From NCBI GenBank assembly GCA_038253825.1, contig JBBSGT010000002.1, positions 1 to 64,000 on the forward strand: DNA of 64,000 bases, written 5' to 3'. A program made the translations under genes and the position numbers. The stretch comes from JACDET01 sp038253825 (GTDB lineage Bacteria > Patescibacteriota > Microgenomatia > Levybacterales > UBA12049). The notes beneath the pieces are model-generated. The model was not told the origin of the DNA and did not search any database. It saw only the letters and a list, made by a program, of their open reading frames with translations. The number at the start of each line of letters is the position of its first letter. The stretch's first letter is position 1. Positions 50,692 to 59,717 of this stretch are shown in pieces.

Positions 50692-52197
50692 ATGAATAAT
50701 TCGAATATAATGAATAAGCTAATATTGTTTATCGCAACAATAGTATCGTTGACTTCATTATACTTCTCATTCAATCTTCACTACATCCTCACTTATAATG
50801 ACGCTGCTTCGCACTTAAATATTGCTCGACGAATGGTGGATAGTCTTACGCCTGGAGTTGCTCAGATTGGGACGGTTTGGTTACCTTTACCTCATTTACT
50901 TATGTTGCCCTTTGCAATGAACGATTTTCTTTGGCATACCGGGCTTGCGGGAAGTATTGTATCAATAATTGCCTTTATTGCTGGAGTGTCCTTTCTTTAT
51001 AAACTTCTGTATATTCTCACCGAAAATATATGGGGTTCTGTAATTGGGACTCTTATTTTTGCTTTAAATCCCAACTTACTATATATGCAAACAACCCCTA
51101 TGACAGAGACGCTTCTTATTACAGCCATAGTTATATCAATTTATTATCTCGCAAAGTTTTCAAAAACTTATGACATAAATGACCTAATTCTGTGCAGTGC
51201 CTTTGTGTCCGCTGCCACTCTCATTCGTTATGATGGTTGGTTTCTTTTTGCTTGTTTGAGTATATTACTGCCTATCTGGCTTTCTGTCGTAAGGGGAAGA
51301 AGAAGGGCTGAAAGTTCATTTATTTTGTTTGTTGCTTCGGGCGGGTTTGGCATTTATCTCTGGTTTCTATGGAATTATTTTATTTTTGGAGATGCGTTGT
51401 ATTTTATAACCGGTCCTTATTCAGCCGCCGCCCAACAGAAAGTGTTACAACAAGTTGGACAACTACCAACCCAACATAACATCTATCTCGCCGGATTGTA
51501 TTATATATGGGCTGTCATTAATAACAACGGTATGTTGCTTACCATAGCGGGCTTTATAGGTATATGCATTGTGCCATTTATTCTTAGAAAGAAAAGCCAA
51601 TTACTTGTATTATTTGCTATCATTTCACCTATTATCTTTAATATCATTGCCTTATTTTTAGGTCAATCTGCAATGAATGTTCCACAAGCACCCACAAATC
51701 CTGGTATGTTTAATATCCGATATGGTATGATGGCATTACCCGCAATTGCTGTGGTGCTTGGTATTGTTGCTTCCAACAAATATGCTAGGATAATCGTACT
51801 TTTCCTACTGATAGCGCAAAGCTATCTCTTTGTTATACAAGGTGTCCCAGTCACATTGGCAGATGGATTACATGGGTTACAGGAGACATACTATACTATT
51901 GAAGCAAGCAAATGGTTGGCAGAGCATTATAAAGGAGGTCTGATTTTGACAAGTCTTGCATCCCATGACGCATTTGTTGCCAGAGCAGGGATACCCATGA
52001 AAAATTACATTCATGAAGGCACTCGTAATCACTGGACAGATGCTTTAAGAGAGCCTTCAAAAAGCGTGCAATATATTGCTGTTCTTAGCTACCCGCCAGA
52101 CAGCGTCTATCGAATACTATATAATAATCCCGATTTTTTAGAGAATTATGAAATTATACATACCTACAAGAAATTTGATATATATGAGAAGAAGTAG
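50692..52197 (+). CDS. GT-C membrane glycosyltransferase ('PGFAQ' paralog 4)
   Basis: 501 residues. YNDAASHLNIARRMVDSLTP, GVAQIGTVWLPLPHLLMLPF opens the first loop; the Phe of PGFAQ is Val here. About 12 helices follow, then GGLILTSLASHDAFVARAGI and YIHEGTRNHWTDALREPSKS. It is nearest to paralog 2 (27866) by eye, and like that gene it is followed by a TIM-barrel hydrolase, which overlaps its end by 14 bases. The repeated order suggests a GT-C/hydrolase module duplicated as a unit. Confidence 0.75.
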   Translation: MNNSNIMNKLILFIATIVSLTSLYFSFNLHYILTYNDAASHLNIARRMVDSLTPGVAQIGTVWLPLPHLLMLPFAMNDFLWHTGLAGSIVSIIAFIAGVSFLYKLLYILTENIWGSVIGTLIFALNPNLLYMQTTPMTETLLITAIVISIYYLAKFSKTYDINDLILCSAFVSAATLIRYDGWFLFACLSILLPIWLSVVRGRRRAESSFILFVASGGFGIYLWFLWNYFIFGDALYFITGPYSAAAQQKVLQQVGQLPTQHNIYLAGLYYIWAVINNNGMLLTIAGFIGICIVPFILRKKSQLLVLFAIISPIIFNIIALFLGQSAMNVPQAPTNPGMFNIRYGMMALPAIAVVLGIVASNKYARIIVLFLLIAQSYLFVIQGVPVTLADGLHGLQETYYTIEASKWLAEHYKGGLILTSLASHDAFVARAGIPMKNYIHEGTRNHWTDALREPSKSVQYIAVLSYPPDSVYRILYNNPDFLENYEIIHTYKKFDIYEKK

Positions 52198-53458
52198 ATT
52201 AAAAATATTTTCAGGAATATTCGTCTGTGTTTTTCTTTTTGGTATTTTTGCTTTTATTCCACGCGTTTTCCCCGAGGGATCGACAGTTCCAGACAAGCTT
52301 TGGAAAATTCAATCAATCGATACTATGAAGACCTCGAGAGATAAAGCCAGACAAGAACTCAACAATACGGATTATGATACTAATATCAAAACAGAACTTG
52401 GGTTAATAAAGGATACAGGCGCGAACTATGTCGCTATAGATACCCCGTATGATAATGAATTTAAGCCTTACTTAAAACGTTGGGTAAAGTATGCTCGTGA
52501 CGCAGGTTTGCATGTTTGGTTCAGGGGTAATTGGTCAGCTTGGGAAGGATGGTTTGATTACCCTAAAAATCTTACGCCAGAAGAGCATATTGCGAAAACG
52601 AGTGAATTTATCAAAAATAATCCAGACCTTTTTGCCGACAAAGATATTTTTGATGCTTGCCCGGAATGTGAAAACGCGCATTATTGGCCGCAACCGGCAA
52701 AGAATGAAGAATATCTTGCCTTTTTAAGAAAGCAGCAAGCGTCAGATCAAGCAGCTTTCGCTACCATCCATAAAAATGTACATACGAATATTGCTTCTGT
52801 TATTGGTGGAAGAGCAAAAGAAGTAATGGATCAGGATACAATCAATGCCTATGAAAATGTAGTCTCAATAGACCACTATGTAAAAAACACTCGGTCTATG
52901 TCAGATTATCTCCATTATTTTCCTACAAAACTTAACTCAAAGGTAGTTATAAGTGAATTCGGTGCGCCAATTCCTGATATTAATGGAGACATGAGCGAAG
53001 ATCAGCAAGCAAATTTTATCAATGCAATTTTTGCGACCTTTTATCAAAATAAAGATACTATTCTGGGTGTCAATTATTTCGTCCTGATGGATGGTACAAC
53101 TAAACTACTTAACGATGATTATTCTCTACGCAAAGCTTATCAAATTGTAAAGAATTATTATTCTCCGGGAATTATTAAGGGGCAAGTAACTAACTCACAT
53201 GGTGATCCACTAGCAAATGTACCTATAAAATCTCCAGAAGGGTTGGTAAATGTTCGAACAGATGAAAATGGTAATTATAGTTTTGCTATGCCGCCTGGAT
53301 CAATAACACTTATTGCCGGCGGAGGAAAATATACAATAAAAAACAAAGAAGCGATGATAGCAACGAGTGCTACTGAAGTAACACAAAATTTTCAACTTGA
53401 CCCAATTAACCCTGATATTTTTTACAAAATTAGCGATTATTTACATAAAATAATTTGA
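52184..53458 (+). CDS. Membrane-anchored TIM-barrel glycoside hydrolase-like protein with C-terminal beta domain (paralog 2)
   Basis: 424 residues from ATG 52184; an earlier in-frame ATG (52148) lies deeper inside the previous gene. An N-terminal anchor (about 6-25) precedes the barrel: IQSIDTMKTSRDKA, NYVAIDTPYDNEF, LHVWFRGNWSAWEGWF, DIFDACPECENAH, SIDHYVKNTRSM, VVISEFGAPIPDING. The presumed catalytic Glu residues in PECEN and SEFGAP are kept. The last 90 residues (IIKGQVTNSHGDPLANVPIK, VRTDENGNYSFAMPPG) form a carboxypeptidase regulatory-like (CarboxypepD_reg) beta domain, often a sugar-binding or spacer module. It is likely to act on the polymer exported by the same locus. Confidence 0.75.
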   Translation: MRRSRLKIFSGIFVCVFLFGIFAFIPRVFPEGSTVPDKLWKIQSIDTMKTSRDKARQELNNTDYDTNIKTELGLIKDTGANYVAIDTPYDNEFKPYLKRWVKYARDAGLHVWFRGNWSAWEGWFDYPKNLTPEEHIAKTSEFIKNNPDLFADKDIFDACPECENAHYWPQPAKNEEYLAFLRKQQASDQAAFATIHKNVHTNIASVIGGRAKEVMDQDTINAYENVVSIDHYVKNTRSMSDYLHYFPTKLNSKVVISEFGAPIPDINGDMSEDQQANFINAIFATFYQNKDTILGVNYFVLMDGTTKLLNDDYSLRKAYQIVKNYYSPGIIKGQVTNSHGDPLANVPIKSPEGLVNVRTDENGNYSFAMPPGSITLIAGGGKYTIKNKEAMIATSATEVTQNFQLDPINPDIFYKISDYLHKII

Positions 53459-53618
53459 GTAGACTCCATCAATTATTTAGTTTAAATACGAAGATACCAT
53501 CTACATATCTTTCCAAACAAAGGAATATAAAATAAGACTTAAACCGAAAGATCAACGCTTGATCTGAAGAATTGGACAAATTGTTCAAACTCGTTTATAG
53601 TGATCAAACATGTAAAAT

Positions 53619-54899
53619 ATGAAAAAAACAATAACTAATCATATAGCATCATCTCTATATAGTATTGCTGTTATCCTGACGCTTATGGCGGTTATAGAAC
53701 CGCAACAAGTTCATGCACAAGACCGAACGAATTTCTGGAAATATCAATGTATCGATACGATGAAAGAATCGCGTGATAATGCACGTGCCTCTCTGGATGA
53801 TCCAACACTGGACAAAAATATTGTTTGGGAAATGAAAACCATTAAATCCTTGGGCGCTAATTGTGTGGCAATTGATACACCATACGACGCTGAATTTCTC
53901 CCTGTTCTGAATAAATGGGTAGCAGGTGCGCGTGCGGAGGATCTCCATATCTGGTTTCGCGGCAATTTTTCGGGATGGGAAGGATGGTTTGGTTACCCAA
54001 AAATTACATCTTCTCAAGATGAACTCACTCGGTTAAGTACGTTTATTAAAGCTAACCCTCAAGTATTCCAAGATGGTGATATTTTCACCGGAACTCCAGA
54101 AGCTGAAAATGGTGGTCCGTTAGTTCCTGTAAACCCTGCACATTATCCTGATTATCGCCAATTTTTGATCGATGAATATGCTACTGAGAAAGATGCTTTT
54201 TCTAGTATTAACAAAAATATAACTCTTAATTGGTTCTCCATGAATGGAGATATTGCTAAACAGATATATGATCAGGTTACTTTGGATAAAATCGGCAACG
54301 TAGTTACAGTTGATCACTATATCAAAGATGCAAATGAAATGGGAGATATTATTAAATATTTTAACACTACTTATGGGAGTAAATTTATGCTTGGTGAATT
54401 TGGTGCTCCTATCCCCGACATCAATGGTAATATGACTGAGGATCAACAGGCTACTTTCGTCGATCAGGTATTTCAGCAGCTTTATCAACAGCGTGAAAAA
54501 GTCCTAGGAATAAATTATTGGGATCTTACTGATGGGTCTACGGCACTCATGAACGATGACAAAACTCCTCGTAAGGTTACTGAGGTCATTAAAAAATATT
54601 TCAATCCTCCGGTAGTGAAAGGTAAAGTTACAACTATCGATCATTTCCCACTGGCAGATTTGGATATCTCTACTAATGACAGTAGTATAATGGTAAAAAC
54701 AGATAAAGACGGTATGTATTCCTTCCCTACTACAGCGACTGATATCGAACTGCAAGTGAATTATCAAGATAAAGTTGCAACCGCCTCAGTAAGTCATTTG
54801 CAGCCTGATAAAACTTATATTAAAAATTTTATGATTGGTACTATGCAAAAAAGTCTTGTTGAACAACTTCAAGAATTTATCAAAAAGTGTCTTCAGTAA
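53619..54899 (+). CDS. Secreted TIM-barrel glycoside hydrolase-like protein with C-terminal beta domain (paralog 3)
   Basis: 426 residues. Here the N-terminus is a cleavable signal peptide (ending QQVHAQ at about 34) rather than an anchor, so the enzyme may be released. The barrel repeats the family motifs: QCIDTMKESRDNARASLD, NCVAIDTPYDAEF, LHIWFRGNFSGWEGWF, DIFTGTPEAENGG, TVDHYIKDANEM, FMLGEFGAPIPDING, NYWDLTDGSTAL. PEAEN keeps the Glu but lacks the Cys of the other two. The C-terminal VVKGKVTTIDHFPLADLDIS, VKTDKDGMYSFPT is a CarboxypepD_reg-like domain. The stop codon directly abuts that of the convergent membrane protein. Confidence 0.75.
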   Translation: MKKTITNHIASSLYSIAVILTLMAVIEPQQVHAQDRTNFWKYQCIDTMKESRDNARASLDDPTLDKNIVWEMKTIKSLGANCVAIDTPYDAEFLPVLNKWVAGARAEDLHIWFRGNFSGWEGWFGYPKITSSQDELTRLSTFIKANPQVFQDGDIFTGTPEAENGGPLVPVNPAHYPDYRQFLIDEYATEKDAFSSINKNITLNWFSMNGDIAKQIYDQVTLDKIGNVVTVDHYIKDANEMGDIIKYFNTTYGSKFMLGEFGAPIPDINGNMTEDQQATFVDQVFQQLYQQREKVLGINYWDLTDGSTALMNDDKTPRKVTEVIKKYFNPPVVKGKVTTIDHFPLADLDISTNDSSIMVKTDKDGMYSFPTTATDIELQVNYQDKVATASVSHLQPDKTYIKNFMIGTMQKSLVEQLQEFIKKCLQ

Positions 54900-55793
54900 T
54901 TATTTATTTGTTCCGAGTGAAGACATCGTTTTTCCGAAATTAGCAAAGCAAAAAGCCATATCAGCGAAAGCTTTACCCGTATATTTGTCAAAGATATCTA
55001 TAAATGGCTTGTATTTAAGTAAGAAAGTCACAATTACTTTAAAAGGCCATTCAATCATAGTTATAACTGTATCTATAATATATTTTACCCAGATAGTAAA
55101 AGCAATCAATATCGACCAACACCAAGAAAGTATGTCCTGGATGACTGAAACAAAGAAGTGATAAATATTGGCGAAAACAAATGTTAGAGTTTTCGTGAGC
55201 ATAACAACTCCCCAGCTAACACTTTTCCATATACTCATTGCAATCATACTTACCCCATGAAAGAACCTAAACAAACCGCTTCCAGTGTTCAGTATAGCTA
55301 CTTGCATTGCATGAGAAGTTATTGCAATTGAATCTACGACAGACTGAAAACCAAAGATAAATATTGAAGCAATGTAGGTCACAGATGAAGAAAAAGCTTG
55401 GTTCATTAAAACAAGTAATGGCTGAAGATTAAGTAATTGAACACTTTGTGTGAGCACACTTGCTGCGGTTCGTAATGCGTATATCAGGATGCTTCCAGCG
55501 GTCATAAAACTGTTCATCATCACGTCATATCCATACACAATTAACCCTCCGCATAATGTCAAAAAACTGAGTGGGTTTTGCAATGAAATCCAAGACAAGT
55601 CAAAGCTAAATTGGATCGAAGTTAATGGATTTCGGAAGGGCGAACTTACAACAAATGTTGCCATAAAGACAATTAACATTATGAAAATCGGAAGCATGCC
55701 GTAAAACGATTTAGTAAAGGAAAGCGAGGAATCTTGCTCAGTTTTTTTGGTGTACTTTCTCTTCGGACGATTTTTTATGACGAACTTTCTCAT
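54900..55793 (-). CDS. Polytopic membrane protein of unknown function
   Basis: 297 residues. A basic N-terminus (KNRPKRKYTKK) precedes a membrane helix (MLPIFIMLIVFMATFVVSS). A long series of moderately hydrophobic helices follows, about seven in all, with many Ser, Phe, Ile and Val and few charges, until KYKPFIDIFDKYTGKAF near the end. No family motif is visible. The regular helix spacing suggests a structural or channel-like membrane protein. TATAAT on the minus strand lies about 20 bases before the ATG. Confidence 0.65.
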   Translation of the reverse strand: MRKFVIKNRPKRKYTKKTEQDSSLSFTKSFYGMLPIFIMLIVFMATFVVSSPFRNPLTSIQFSFDLSWISLQNPLSFLTLCGGLIVYGYDVMMNSFMTAGSILIYALRTAASVLTQSVQLLNLQPLLVLMNQAFSSSVTYIASIFIFGFQSVVDSIAITSHAMQVAILNTGSGLFRFFHGVSMIAMSIWKSVSWGVVMLTKTLTFVFANIYHFFVSVIQDILSWCWSILIAFTIWVKYIIDTVITMIEWPFKVIVTFLLKYKPFIDIFDKYTGKAFADMAFCFANFGKTMSSLGTNK

Positions 55794-55894
55794 CGTTGTC
55801 GAGCAGTGCCAACATTATACACCATATTCTTTGACTTTGCATAAAGCCATCATGCTTGAGCAAATATCGATTTTTTGCTATACTCTTAGCATCA

Positions 55895-55965
55895 GCGGGT
55901 GTAGTTCAATGGTAGAACAGCAGATTTCCAATCTGCATACGAGAGTCCGATTCTCTTCACCCGCT
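55895..55965 (+). tRNA. tRNA-Gly(TCC)
   Basis: Cloverleaf with acceptor GCGGGTG/CACCCGC, D-loop AGTTCAATGGTAGAAC, anticodon stem GCAGA/TCTGC with loop TTTCCAA (anticodon TCC), and T-arm GAGAGTCCGATTCTCTT. The CCA end is not encoded. Confidence 0.95.
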
Positions 55966-56110
55966 CAACCTAATTTAATTTTTTGACCTGGACAATTCTA
56001 TTTTCTCCTTTCCTTCTTTTATGCTTGTAACACTTCTTTTAAACTGTTAAAATGAGAATATACTGAGCAATTTGAATTTCTGATTGATTTGAATCTTCTG
56101 CTCATTCTTT

Positions 56111-56698
56111 ATGGAGACCACTACAAATCTAGCCAAACATACTACGCAGAATCCATTAAGTAAATTTTTCTTAGATAATTTTAAAAGTCTTTTGCTTGTC
56201 CAGGTAAAAGCTCTTCGACCTGAATCAATTCTAGATGTTGGTGCTGGTGAAGGATTTACTTTGGAAATGTTTCGTAAAAATAATATTGGGAAGAAATTGG
56301 AAGGAATCGAATATATGGATGAGGCGTTAGTATTTGCTAGACAACTTCACCCACATGTGACGATCAAAAAAGGAGACATTTACAAACTTCCTTACAAAGA
56401 TAATGCGTTTGATCTTATTATTTGTACTGAAGTAATGGAACATCTTGATGATCCAGGAAAAGCATTGGAAGAAATAAAGCGAGTTGCAAAAAAATTCGCC
56501 ATCCTTTCAGTTCCGAATGAACCATTATTTACGATTCAAAGATTTCTACGAGGTAAAAATATGCTCAAACTTGGAGGTCATCCTGAACACATTCAGCATT
56601 GGAGTTCAGGGCAGTTTGAAAAGTTTGTACGAGAACATATGCTGATAAAAGATGTAAAAACTCCCCTCCCCTGGACAATGATTACTGCGAAGAAATAA
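56111..56698 (+). CDS. Class I SAM-dependent methyltransferase
   Basis: 195 residues. Motif I is SILDVGAGEGFTLEMF, followed by GIEYMDEALVFARQLHP (motif II acidic residue), KGDIYKLPYKDNAFDLIICT and EVMEHLDDPGKALEEIKRVA, the standard UbiE/Methyltransf_11 series. FAILSVPNEPLFTIQRFLRG, HPEHIQHWSSGQFEKFV near the end is common in this lineage's methyltransferases. The target could be a lipid, sugar or small metabolite; nothing in the sequence decides. It stands alone between tRNA-Gly and the convergent AI-2E gene. Confidence 0.85.
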   Translation: METTTNLAKHTTQNPLSKFFLDNFKSLLLVQVKALRPESILDVGAGEGFTLEMFRKNNIGKKLEGIEYMDEALVFARQLHPHVTIKKGDIYKLPYKDNAFDLIICTEVMEHLDDPGKALEEIKRVAKKFAILSVPNEPLFTIQRFLRGKNMLKLGGHPEHIQHWSSGQFEKFVREHMLIKDVKTPLPWTMITAKK

Positions 56699-56701
56699 AA
56701 C

Positions 56702-57691
56702 CTATTTTTGTGCTTCGAGACTTCGATAAATAACAAGGATAAATGAAATAAAAGGAATTGAAAGTAAAGCGCCGACGATACCCATCAGATTTGCTCCTAC
56801 AGTAACGCCAATAATGACCGCGACAGGATTGAGGCCTACTGCCCGTTCCATAATCTTTGGCACCAGCAATTGATTCTCGAGCGCCTGAATCAGGATATAC
56901 GTAATCACTACTACTATTGCGAGCGCAGGTGATATCGTCAGTGCTACAATAACTGCCGGAATAGCTGCCAGTGTGGGTCCAAAGGTAGGCAAGATTTCCA
57001 GTACGCCTGCAAGTAACCCCAGCGGAATGGCAAAGGGTACACCCAACACCGTTAACGATATCCAGGTAATAAAACCAATTGAAGCGCTTAAAATCATTTG
57101 ACCTTGCAGCCATGCGCCGAGTTTTTCATTGACCTGATCGATTATGGTGAGAACTTTGTCATGTGTATGATGATGAAAAAGGTGAGCAAATTTCTTCTTA
57201 AAGATATCATTATAAAGCAACAGATAAAGACTGACGATAAAAATAGTAATAGCGGTAAAGATACCTCCAAACACTTGTGTCGTTACAGTAAGTGCACTTG
57301 AACTAAGGTTGGCAAGTTGATTGTTGAAGTATCCTTGTAGCTCATGTGGATTAATTCTCAAACCGACAAATTTAGCAGATTGATCCAGTGATTTCGGGAA
57401 CCCAAGGAAGAGAGATTCTATTTGTGAAACCACAAAAGGAATTAAAGGGATAATAAGTAAGAACAATAAAATAACAATACCAAAATATGGAATTAAGACG
57501 GATAGTAATTTCGGCACTCTTTTTTTACGAAGAAACTGTGTTATTGGCAAAATAGCGGCCATAATAATATACGAAAGAAATAGAGAAAAAAGAATCTCCC
57601 TGATTTGAAAAAGAAACCATGCAGAAAAAATGATAAAGAGGGCAAAAAGAACCTGATTCTTTGAAAGATAATCAAAAAAGCGCTGTAACAT
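56702..57691 (-). CDS. AI-2E transporter family protein (PerM-like)
   Basis: 329 residues with about eight membrane helices. The family pattern is clear: an N-terminal helix pair (LFALFIIFSAWFLFQIREIL), the large amphipathic segment between helices 3 and 4 (FLGFPKSLDQSAKFVGLRIN), GIFTAITIFIVSLYLLLYN, then GLLAGVLEILPTFGPTLAAI and the final VGANLMGIVGALLSIPFISF. Members include TqsA-type AI-2 exporters and Na+/H+ antiporters, so the substrate is open. TATAGT on the minus strand (plus 57702-57707) ends 10 bases before the ATG, a leaderless start. Confidence 0.88.
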   Translation of the reverse strand: MLQRFFDYLSKNQVLFALFIIFSAWFLFQIREILFSLFLSYIIMAAILPITQFLRKKRVPKLLSVLIPYFGIVILLFLLIIPLIPFVVSQIESLFLGFPKSLDQSAKFVGLRINPHELQGYFNNQLANLSSSALTVTTQVFGGIFTAITIFIVSLYLLLYNDIFKKKFAHLFHHHTHDKVLTIIDQVNEKLGAWLQGQMILSASIGFITWISLTVLGVPFAIPLGLLAGVLEILPTFGPTLAAIPAVIVALTISPALAIVVVITYILIQALENQLLVPKIMERAVGLNPVAVIIGVTVGANLMGIVGALLSIPFISFILVIYRSLEAQK

Positions 57692-57852
57692 ACTTTACTT
57701 AACTATATGAGAAATCGTTCAGCTTGTCAATGAAGCTAGAAGACAATTCAGAAAAAATTTATATCCTTTGAACTGAAAATTAGGGAAAGATAATAATACA
57801 AGTATACGTAATTTCTGAAGGAACTATGTGCTCACTACTATTCAAGTCTTTT

Positions 57853-58524
57853 TTAATCTCCCGCATTCTCACCGTTTGTTCCTGGTGTTCCAGTGGCTCC
57901 CGTTCCACCGGTTGTACTACTTCCTCCATTTGTGCTGGTTACACCATTTATACTATTACCTCCACTTGTACTAGTACTTCCGTTTACTCCATTTATTCCC
58001 GGCAATCCATTTATACTGGTTCCAGAAGTCCCACTGCCACCTAATCCGCCATTTATTCCTGTTCCTCCTCCCAGTCCGGGAGCACTGATTGGTCCAATAC
58101 CATTCTTAAATCTGCCTCCACCGATACCTTTGCCTATACCAGGATTCGTCTTACCTCCAATAAGCGACTGGAGCAAATTAATAAGCATAGCTATAATATT
58201 TTGTTGGCCGCCCATCGTAGGTGCTTGTCCTCCTTGACCCTGTTGTCCTATACCGGAAGGTACTGGTAAACTATTTCCATTTATCGGTCCTGGCGCTTGA
58301 ACCTTTGGGTTCGTTGGTGCAATTGTCGGACAGGAACCCATACATGCCGGAGAAGGGACGGTGGCTGCTTCTTGGCGGAGGTCTTGGGGCTGCTGGAGGG
58401 AAATAATTGTCAAGAAAAGAACGACTACGAGGGAAAGAACGATAATTAAATTTTTAGGAGCAGACTTCCTTTTGGTCTGAGAGATAGAAGTTTTTTTAGC
58501 TTTTTTTCTCGTTACTGTTTTCAT
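57853..58524 (-). CDS. Gly/Asn-rich membrane-anchored surface protein
   Basis: 223 residues from ATG 58524; longer in-frame starts reach 58590 but add no conserved sequence. A basic N-terminus (KTVTRKKAKKTSISQTKRKS) is followed by a membrane helix, LIIVLSLVVVLFLTIISL. The outer part is a short Pro/Cys segment (PACMGSCPTIAPT), then about 110 residues of Gly-rich sequence (GIGGGRFKNGIG, GTGINGGLGGSGTSG, NGVNGSTSTSGGNS) up to GTPGTNGENAGD. The Gly-x-x character is not a strict collagen repeat. It is probably an extended surface filament or stalk. Confidence 0.65.
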   Translation of the reverse strand: MKTVTRKKAKKTSISQTKRKSAPKNLIIVLSLVVVLFLTIISLQQPQDLRQEAATVPSPACMGSCPTIAPTNPKVQAPGPINGNSLPVPSGIGQQGQGGQAPTMGGQQNIIAMLINLLQSLIGGKTNPGIGKGIGGGRFKNGIGPISAPGLGGGTGINGGLGGSGTSGTSINGLPGINGVNGSTSTSGGNSINGVTSTNGGSSTTGGTGATGTPGTNGENAGD

Positions 58525-58725
58525 AGCCTTTGATGAAAAAATTGTATATATACAGCTTATTGTTTTACTCATGTGTATGTCAATAAGCAAAAAAAAAGTA
58601 TTGGCAAAATAGATTAGAAAAGCATTTTCTTATTTATCTAGCAAGTGATCTACGAATAAGGTAAATCGTCCGAAGCTAAAAAATTGCAACTTTGAGGCTT
58701 ACTTGCTACAATACATGTATAAAAT

Positions 58726-58802
58726 GCGCCCATAGCTCAGCTGGATAGAGCACGTCGGTTCTAACGACATGGTCGGGGGTTCGAATCCCTCTGGGCGTAC
58801 CA
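58726..58802 (+). tRNA. tRNA-Arg(TCT)
   Basis: Cloverleaf with acceptor GCGCCCA/TGGGCGT (first pair G-T), D-loop AGCTCAGCTGGATAGAGC, anticodon loop GTTCTAA (anticodon TCT) and T-loop GGTTCGAATCC. Unlike the other three tRNAs in the window, a CCA end is present at 58800-58802. TACAAT lies just upstream. Confidence 0.93.
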
Positions 58803-59200
58803 TATATCATTTTTTGAATATAATTCAAGTTTAGCCTGATATGACGATCCGATTGTAGATTCGAGCCGGGCTTTTTCCGCATTTACCCGTTTTGCTGCTT
58901 CTTTATATTTAAAATACAAATATTGAGGCTGAAACTGCAATTTTTGATCTAGTAAGATCAGGTTGAGTCAAATCATTTTGACAATAACCTTTTGATCTTC
59001 TGGAATATTATTATCAAATATTTTACGGGCACGTAGACCCAAATCAAATGTATCTCGTGCTATTTGTCCCCAATCATCGCCGTTTGCATCATCAGAAACG
59101 ATCTGCAATAACTCCCAAAGAACCGTTTTCAGGAGAAACAATGTTGATTGAAACAAGCATCCAGAAAAAACTATGCGAGGGAGTATATATAGCCAGTAGT
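58803..59200 (-). pseudogene. Decayed recombinase C-terminal region next to tRNA-Arg
   Basis: Two minus-strand frames meet near 58965. The first ends LLQIVSDDANGDDWGQIARD, TFDLGLRARKIFDNNIPEDQ, KVIVKMI-stop. The second continues LILLDQKLQFQPQYLYFKYK, EAAKRVNAEKARLESTIGSS and on into the tRNA. The pattern 'F..n.PE-[KR]...i...i.sNLiL.d.kL' is what I expect at the C-terminus of large serine recombinases, but the catalytic N-terminal domain is gone. Position against a tRNA 3' end fits an old integration event. Beyond this remnant, 59200-59390 shows nothing. Confidence 0.4.
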
Positions 59201-59393
59201 ATATGAAGAGAAAGTAACGATTAAAAAAGAAAGCATTGTTGCTAAAAGTAATGATGAAAAAAGGCAAGAAGGCAAACTATCGAGGGTGTTTCCAGAGAAT
59301 AAAAAGCTTAAATAATTTGTAGGCGCCCGTACCTACGATAATTTGCTTATTTTGAGCTTAATTGAGAAGAAAACACTGCCTACTATATCTCTA

Positions 59394-59441
59394 TTGACAA
59401 ATTTTATGAAGCTTAGTAAGATATCCCCTACAGGGGGATAT
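59394..59441 (+). promoter_or_regulatory. csoR promoter with CsoR-type operator
   Basis: TTGACA (59394-59399), a 17-base spacer and TAAGAT (59417-59422) form the promoter. The palindrome ATATCCCC-TACA-GGGGGATAT spans 59421-59441. It overlaps the -10 and ends at the base before the ATG. The C-run/G-run dyad is the known CsoR operator type. Confidence 0.75.
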
Positions 59442-59717
59442 ATGGCATACCGACCAAAGGATACACAAGATCGAATTCTTCATCGCCTCAAAATAGCTCG
59501 TGGACATCTGGATAAAGTCATTACAATGCTGGAAGAGGATACATATTGTATTGATGTATTACATCAGCTGAATGCAGTTAAAAGTGGGCTTGACGAAACA
59601 GGAAATGTATTGCTTGAACATCATCTAAAAACTTGCGCCGCTGATGCCATTAGTAGAGGCAAGAAAGACGAAGCGATTGCAGAGATCATGCAAGTGTTTA
59701 AGAGGAAAACTTCATGA
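59442..59717 (+). CDS. csoR: Copper-sensing transcriptional repressor CsoR
   Basis: 91 residues from ATG 59442. The start is fixed by the operator that ends directly upstream; longer in-frame starts would translate the operator. The CsoR/FrmR four-helix fold shows RILHRLKIARGHLDKVITML, DTYCIDVLHQLNAVKSGLDE and LLEHHLKTCAADAI. Cys in TYC, His and Cys in HHLKTC make the C-H-C copper site of CsoR, as opposed to nickel- or formaldehyde-sensing relatives. Cu(I) binding releases DNA and induces the operon. It heads the copper genes that follow. Confidence 0.9.
   Translation: MAYRPKDTQDRILHRLKIARGHLDKVITMLEEDTYCIDVLHQLNAVKSGLDETGNVLLEHHLKTCAADAISRGKKDEAIAEIMQVFKRKTS

Noticed and set aside
58968..59267. 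Intact 99-residue membrane protein gene
   Set aside because: Its N-terminal hydrophobic half is AT-rich filler; only the last 45 residues look conserved and they continue in another frame, so it is treated as part of a decayed recombinase.
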